Below are positions 58,831 through 64,000 of a stretch of DNA of 64,000 bases, piece by piece. Location of the stretch: assembly GCF_003597395.2 (NCBI RefSeq), contig NC_133770.1, positions 77,683,013 through 77,747,012 on the forward strand, in the 5' to 3' direction. Each line of letters starts with the position of its first letter. Position 1 is the first letter of the stretch. Made by a program: the position numbers and the translations under genes. This DNA comes from Chelonoidis abingdonii. Its lineage: Eukaryota > Chordata > Testudines > Testudinidae. The notes under the pieces are model-generated. The model saw only the letters and a list, made by a program, of their open reading frames with translations. It was not told where the DNA came from and did no database searches.

Positions 58831-59847
58831 CCTTTTGTCAGCAATATCTACCATAACAACATTGCTTCATCCATAGCAAGAGTTTAGTCATTTGAAAGCT
58901 GAAGTCAGTACTTTCTCAGTCTCCTTTTGGGGGTAAGAATGACCTTAAATCATCCTTCAGGTCCAAATGCAACCCCCATTTCTATGCCTTACCTTTTTCT
59001 CAACAATTATAATAATAATTAAAAAAAAAATCCCAAACTGAGAATAGACCCAACCCCCTAAGAACAATGGAAAAGGACAGGAGGAAAGAGAACCATGTGG
59101 CTTCAGGCCATTTATTCACTTGTAAGGTTCTCAGATATCAGACGACAAGCTGAATATAATACCTACGAAGATCTTATGCAGATTGGCTGAATCTGAGCTG
59201 TGATGCTTTATTGTTATGGGAGGGTTATAACTTTTGTTTTTATTGTATCCATCTTAGTTCATATTTTAAAACTCTCCCTGTCAGTATGTACATCTAATAA
59301 TTTTTTTAAAAATGGTTCTCAAAGGTATATATAAGCATCTGAATAATTTAACTGGGTGACATCCTGGCCCTATTAAAATCAGTGGCAAAACTCACATTGA
59401 TTTCAGCATTTTACCCACTGTCATGGTTGTTGTGAAGCCACTGGTAAGTATACCAGTGTTTAAAGTACAGTTTTAAAAAGTATCCTTTTACAGATTGCAG
59501 TTATATATCTCCATAATGGCTCAGCAGATAGGTTTACATGGATGTACTCCACAGAACATAATGTTTTACCCATTGCTTAAATGTATATTTACATGACAGT
59601 TCAAAAGGACACAGAATGAGCAATCATGTTTACTTAATAAGATTGCTGTACATATTACCTTGAGATACTGTTTTGGCTGGTGCCACCGTAGTGTAACAGA
59701 TTTCTGTGCCCAGAGGTATGTTTAAAATACGTGTTCTGATCCTCTTAAAGGCAAATTGTAGGACTAGAGTTTGAACCTATATATTTTCTAACCCCGGTCA
59801 GTTGCATTCAGATTTCTAGCCTAATTTTTTTTTATCTCCCCCCCAGT
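58831..59847. other. Unassigned sequence
   Basis: No gene was found. A short palindromic repeat (59353-59416) of the 12208 family is present. Confidence 0.4.
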
Positions 59848-59935
59848 ATGGCTGGCATTGTCCATTATCAGAAGACAGGATACTGGGCTAGATGGCCTAC
59901 TGGGTCTGATTCAGTATGACCATTATGTTCTTATC
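59848..59935 (+). repeat. CR1 LINE 3' end
   Basis: The stretch tactgggctagatggcc, then gtctgattcagtatgacc and ttatgttcttat, is the 3' terminus found as a complement at 36100-36150. Confidence 0.7.
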
Positions 59936-60660
59936 TATCATGGTATCTGTCTGCCACACAAAATTGATTGGCAAAAATCAACCTCTTTGTGGACTCTCTG
60001 ACTCTCCTCTCTTTTGGAGTTATAGAAAGCTCTGCAGGGATAGGTCTCTGTTAGGACTAGGGGAAGCAGGGAACGGAGGATGCTATGAATATCTTTCTGG
60101 TTATGGTGGGAAAAAATGTATCAAATAGAAAGGCTTTGCAGCATTTTCTACAGGTTGTCTGTCTCTGGGTTTTCTAATCTCCTCAAAGTTTGTTCCACAA
60201 TTGGATTTCCTCAGCTGAGTATGCTTTGTTCCTGGCTCTCATGTCATTCTGAGCTTTATGACCTGCATTGTCCCAGAGGAGTGCAGCTGTCTTGGCAGTT
60301 TGTATAGGGAAATACAGTCTCTAATGTAGCTTGATTCATTAATTGCTTTGAAGATTTGGACCAAAGTTTTAAACAGGCTATGGAAGTAGACTCTGAAGGT
60401 CTGGAGCAGAGGCTTTCAGGCTCAGGGTTCTTTATCATCTTTATTCCTTTTTCGTGATTTTAGGCCTGTAGGGTAATTAATCTTAATTTGTAAACAATAT
60501 ATAACCCCTTTTTCTCTCTGCTTGGTGCCTTTGCTCTGCAGCATGGGGCCTGGGTCACTTGCTGGTTTAAACTAGAGTACATGGTGGATTCTCTGTAACT
60601 TGCAGTCTGTAAACAATGGTTTGAGGACTTGAATAACTCAGCCAGAGTTTATGTGGGAAA

Positions 60661-60750
60661 AGGGAGTGATGTTCTGTGGCCTGTGATGTGCAGGAGGTCA
60701 GAATAGATGATCACAATGGTTCCTTCAGGTCTTAAAGTCTATGAGTGATC
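60661..60750 (+). repeat. CR1 LINE 3' end
   Basis: The stretch gttctgtggcctgtgatg, then ggtcagaatagatgatc and gtcttaaagtctatgag, matches the 3' end type at 9270-9350. Confidence 0.7.
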
Positions 60751-61452
60751 TATATTTGTACATTGGAACCTGATATAGAAAGACAAACAACAAAGAGTAT
60801 GAGCAAAACAATAATACTGATTATGTTAATTTCATGTCATAATGGAACTAAAGCATACAAACGATCATTCAAAAGTCTGTGTTAATTGTGTGAACAAGCT
60901 TAATTGGAATGTGCTTCATTTTTTCCCCTTTGGCATGAGCCTCACTGTAAACACACACAGGAATTACTAGGTAACTAATGAGACATCCCTGCTAAGAGTT
61001 GTGCAGAATTAATGTTTCCTTTTACTCTCTTAAGATCTACACAGTACAGTGTTTCTTTTACTGCAAAATGTTTTTCAGAAACAGTATGTGACGCCTTCGT
61101 TATCACAGAAAAATTAAATTAGACCATATTTCAGTTGATATAAGTTATTAAGCCCAGCTATTTTAAGACATATCTTAGTGGTATGTAAACTATTTCTGTT
61201 TACACAAATGCTCCCTTCAGAGGAAAGCTATTATAGACTATTCTGTAAATGACTAGGGTGAGATTTTCAAAGGCCCAAAGAAAAAGAACTGTTAAGTGTT
61301 CAGTTCTCCTGTGTATCTTTGAAGGGAATTGGACACCTAACACTCATTTTGTGCCTTTGAAACTCTTCTGTTATATGCCTAAAACCACATGTGATAGTGT
61401 GTGCCTAGTTTGTGAGCACTCTTAGGCCTTGTTTAACTGGCAGCAGTTTTTA
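60751..61452. other. Unassigned sequence
   Basis: No gene was found. The part 61253-61345 resembles the ancient repeat at 15650-16400, and 61425-61445 has a MITE-like end (ggccttgtttaactgg). Confidence 0.35.
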
Positions 61453-61586
61453 GGGTATGTGTAGCTACACCCCACAGTGAAAAGCAGGCTGCCTCCACAT
61501 TGCAGTATGTAGTTATGCATCAGTGAAAGGCTCTGGCAAGGGGAGGCAGCCTGCGTTGCACTATGGCATTTAGCTACATATCAAGC
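61453..61586. mobile_element. Short MITE
   Basis: The ends gggtatgtgtagctacac and tagctacatatcaagcc are inverted. The interior has opposed copies of gcaggctgcctcc and ggaggcagcctgc. It resembles the PIF/Harbinger-like MITEs above. Confidence 0.5.
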
Positions 61587-62009
61587 CACTAACTTACTGC
61601 AGAATTTAAGCTTTGATTCATAGGAGTCAGTCACAAACCAATTACCCATCTGTAGTGAGGCTTGAGCTGGGTCCTTCTTAGTTTAAAAGAGAGAGAGAGA
61701 CACACTCCTGTCAGGCTTTTCTCTCCGAGGGCCCTTCACGTATCACATTTTCACCTCTTTGTCCAAGAGTACTGGAACAATTAGTATGGGAGGGGGTGAG
61801 TGCTGAGAGCCATTGAACCAAACTGTAAACCCTGTATCTGATGGAAACCACTTCATGCCAGGCAGTGCATCAGCAACCCCAGCATCCCTAGTTCCAGCAC
61901 CTATGCCTTTGTCTTCTCACCATAGCCACCCCAGACCTAAATGGTTTGGGATTTTTGGTAACACCAGATATATAACGTCTACTGCTTCCTCCACCACTAG
62001 GCCACAATC

Positions 62010-62210
62010 CTATCAAAGAAGGCAGTTAGGTTGGTTTGGCATGATTTGCTTCTGACAAATCCATGCAGGCTATTCCTTATAATCCTATTTACAAATTGAT
62101 TTAATCATTTATTTGAGTATTTTTCCAGGTATTGAAGTTAGGCTGACTGGTCTATAATTTCACGGGTGCCTTTTGTTCCCTCTTTTAAAGACAAATATCA
62201 TAAGACTCAC
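62010..62210 (-). pseudogene. CR1 LINE RT fragment
   Basis: The antisense sequence (gcatgatttgcttctgac, ggtattgaagttaggctg and gactggtctataattt) is the complement of CR1 RT codons around the NYRPVSLT region, comparable to 37400-37560. Confidence 0.65.
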
Positions 62211-64000
62211 CATAAAATCACAAGAGTGGGCAATCTAGTGTTTAGTCCCTGCTTTATGTAGAAGCTTTATGTAAATTAATGCCAAATGTGTTCAGTTATC
62301 CTGCTGCTGGAAAAGATAGTAGCCATTGTTTATTGCAGGGAGGACAACCTGGATGCTGGACTAAAGCTGAAGTCTAATTCTTAAATTAGTGCATTGGACC
62401 AAAAAAAAAAGTGTTCCTGCAGACCATCCTTGAAGAACTCTTACTTACAGAGTGAAGGACCAAAAGTTTTAGTGGTTCACAGCTTAGATTGTCTGTTTAA
62501 CGGTGGGGGGCTTTAGTTTAAGACATTTTAGTTCCAGGGTTCTCTCAGTTATTGGCCCTATCCTGCTGTCCTTAACTCAAAATGTCAAATTCGTTTTGCT
62601 TGAGTAAGGCCTGGAGGACTGGTACTAAGGGAATATGCGTGAATATGTGAGGGCTGGTTGTATACATATCCCTATGTAGCCATAGATGTTGTTTTTACAA
62701 ATTTTTGTTTGACTCAACATTGTTCTTTTTAATTCAAGCTTTTCCCCTTGCAACAGTAGAGCTGTTTGCAATATTGGCTGCAGCAGCCCCACTTTTGTAT
62801 GAATCATCCTTTGCTGTGTTTACCTTTCATCGTCATAGCGTACACGTGAACTACATGGAAAATAGAAATTCTGTCTGTATAGTCTATGCAAATCATAAGT
62901 TATTTTTAGAATTTTTTTTAAATATGTAACTTTCATCAGCCATCAAGATTTATGCAAATTCCACCATATGGAATACTCATTAGTCTGTACTCTTGGATGT
63001 ACTACTTACATTTGTTTCATTTTATGACAGTCTTCCCAGCATCCCTCCCTACAATGGGAGACTGAAATGCATGCAATTTTCCTCTCAACAGATCCCTTAT
63101 TAGGATTTATCTACCATTTGGAAAACTGACATTTTTTTCCAACTGGAGAAATAATCTACTCACTTGCTGAGGTGAATATGGAGAACAAAAAGGACTCACC
63201 AATTACCAGGACTTAATTATGTTCAATGTCTGTTTGAAGGTGCAGTTGCTGGGGCTCTGCTATAGGTAATTACTGAGATCATGGAAGCAGTTCTGAGGGC
63301 TTAAGAAGTCCCTCAATGGCCTGAGTGCCAAGCCAAGAGCTTGAGAGCTCAGTCATCCCCTTTATTTTCACAAGAAAATAAGACCTGTGGCAGGGCACTA
63401 TATGGTTAGGAGGAAAAGGAGGAAGTGTTGGCTTCATGACATTGTCTATTTCCTTTGAGTTCCTTAGTTGGAACAAGTGACCTTAGCTCTGGGGATTGAG
63501 AAAGTACAGTCATGATTTTTGACATTGTGCCCCTCAACCCAATAGAGATTACCCACCTGAGATAAAGGTGACCTCGTTTTATGCATGTTCCCTTCTGTTA
63601 AGAGTCCAAGTTGCCACAGGGCCTGGAAAGCAATGTGGAAGCTTTGCCTTCCATGGTTGTCCTGATCTTCATGTGGATCTCAGAGCATATGTGGATTTAT
63701 GGGGCCAAATTTTCTGCTGATTCTTTTATGTTTGTATGAGTGGGTGTGTGGAGAGAGTGTATGCGTGTGCATTTCTCATTCCAGGATAATGATTATAAGG
63801 ATACTCCATGAGTCAAATCCTATTGACTTCCTTGCTCTTTCTGCTCTTTTTACCCATATGTGGGAGGTGTGTAACATGGTTCCCAATGAGCACTGATTGA
63901 ATACCTTTTTGAATCTTCATTATAATCTCATGCAGTTTCTTTTTAAACCTCCCAGGGAAAACTAATTCTATTTTCTAGACCCATTTACACTTCCAGTATG
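62211..64000. other. Unassigned AT-rich sequence
   Basis: No gene, RNA or recognisable repeat was found up to the window end. Confidence 0.4.

Noticed and set aside
1..64000. CRISPR arrays, operons, tRNA or rRNA genes
   Set aside because: No regularly spaced direct repeats with unique spacers, no tRNA cloverleaf and no rRNA sequence was seen. The repeat content is that of a vertebrate genome.

Overview
The window looks like non-coding vertebrate DNA, most probably from a turtle. I infer this from the repeats: CR1 LINEs with the 3' end common in reptiles, Penelope-like elements (PLEs), DIRS-type tyrosine-recombinase retrotransposons, short hAT and PIF/Harbinger-like MITEs, and several LTR families. 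No bacterial or viral gene organisation is present, and I found no complete host protein gene. The only host-gene candidate is a pair of short exons (31581-31618 and 32908-32975) whose splice signals and phases fit together.

Layout. 1-172 is the 3' end of a PLE with a hammerhead-like fold. 4063-4697 is a solo LTR. 5512-7975 is a badly decayed DIRS element split by a hAT-like element (5713-6383). 9115-10250 is a dense patch of inverted repeats built partly from CR1 ends. 11070-11650 is a hAT element with perfect 8-bp target duplications. 15650-16400 holds two MITEs inside an older repeat. 17091-20743 is an antisense solo LTR carrying a 2.8-kb PLE. 21499-23255 is a GC-rich composite with minisatellite, (TAGG)n and (TG)n. 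MITEs lie at 27.4, 28.0, 32.0 and 34.9 kb, and a solo LTR at 29283-30188. CR1 copies lie at 36.1-38.1 kb (antisense, endonuclease part missing) and 39.6-40.6 kb. A 2.29-kb solo LTR occupies 42948-45235.

The main feature is a nearly full-length DIRS retrotransposon at 47590-53708. It has inverted terminal repeats, an internal complementary region, a gag frame broken by five stops, an open reverse transcriptase/RNase H/methyltransferase-like frame of 675 codons, and a frameshifted tyrosine recombinase. It is followed by another solo LTR (53844-54605) and an L2-like LINE relic at about 57.0-58.8 kb split by a sixth solo LTR (57853-58623). The last 5 kb hold CR1 ends, a MITE and unassigned AT-rich DNA.

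How the parts relate: the window records successive insertions, many dated relative to each other by nesting (LTR before PLE; DIRS relic before hAT; L2 before LTR). All six LTRs are solo with 5-bp target duplications, so no internal retroviral genes remain. Nothing here is a new multi-gene system. The items most worth testing are the PLE hammerhead folds, the candidate exon pair, the open DIRS pol frame and the perfect 37-bp inverted repeat. Family names come from motif recognition, not from a database search.
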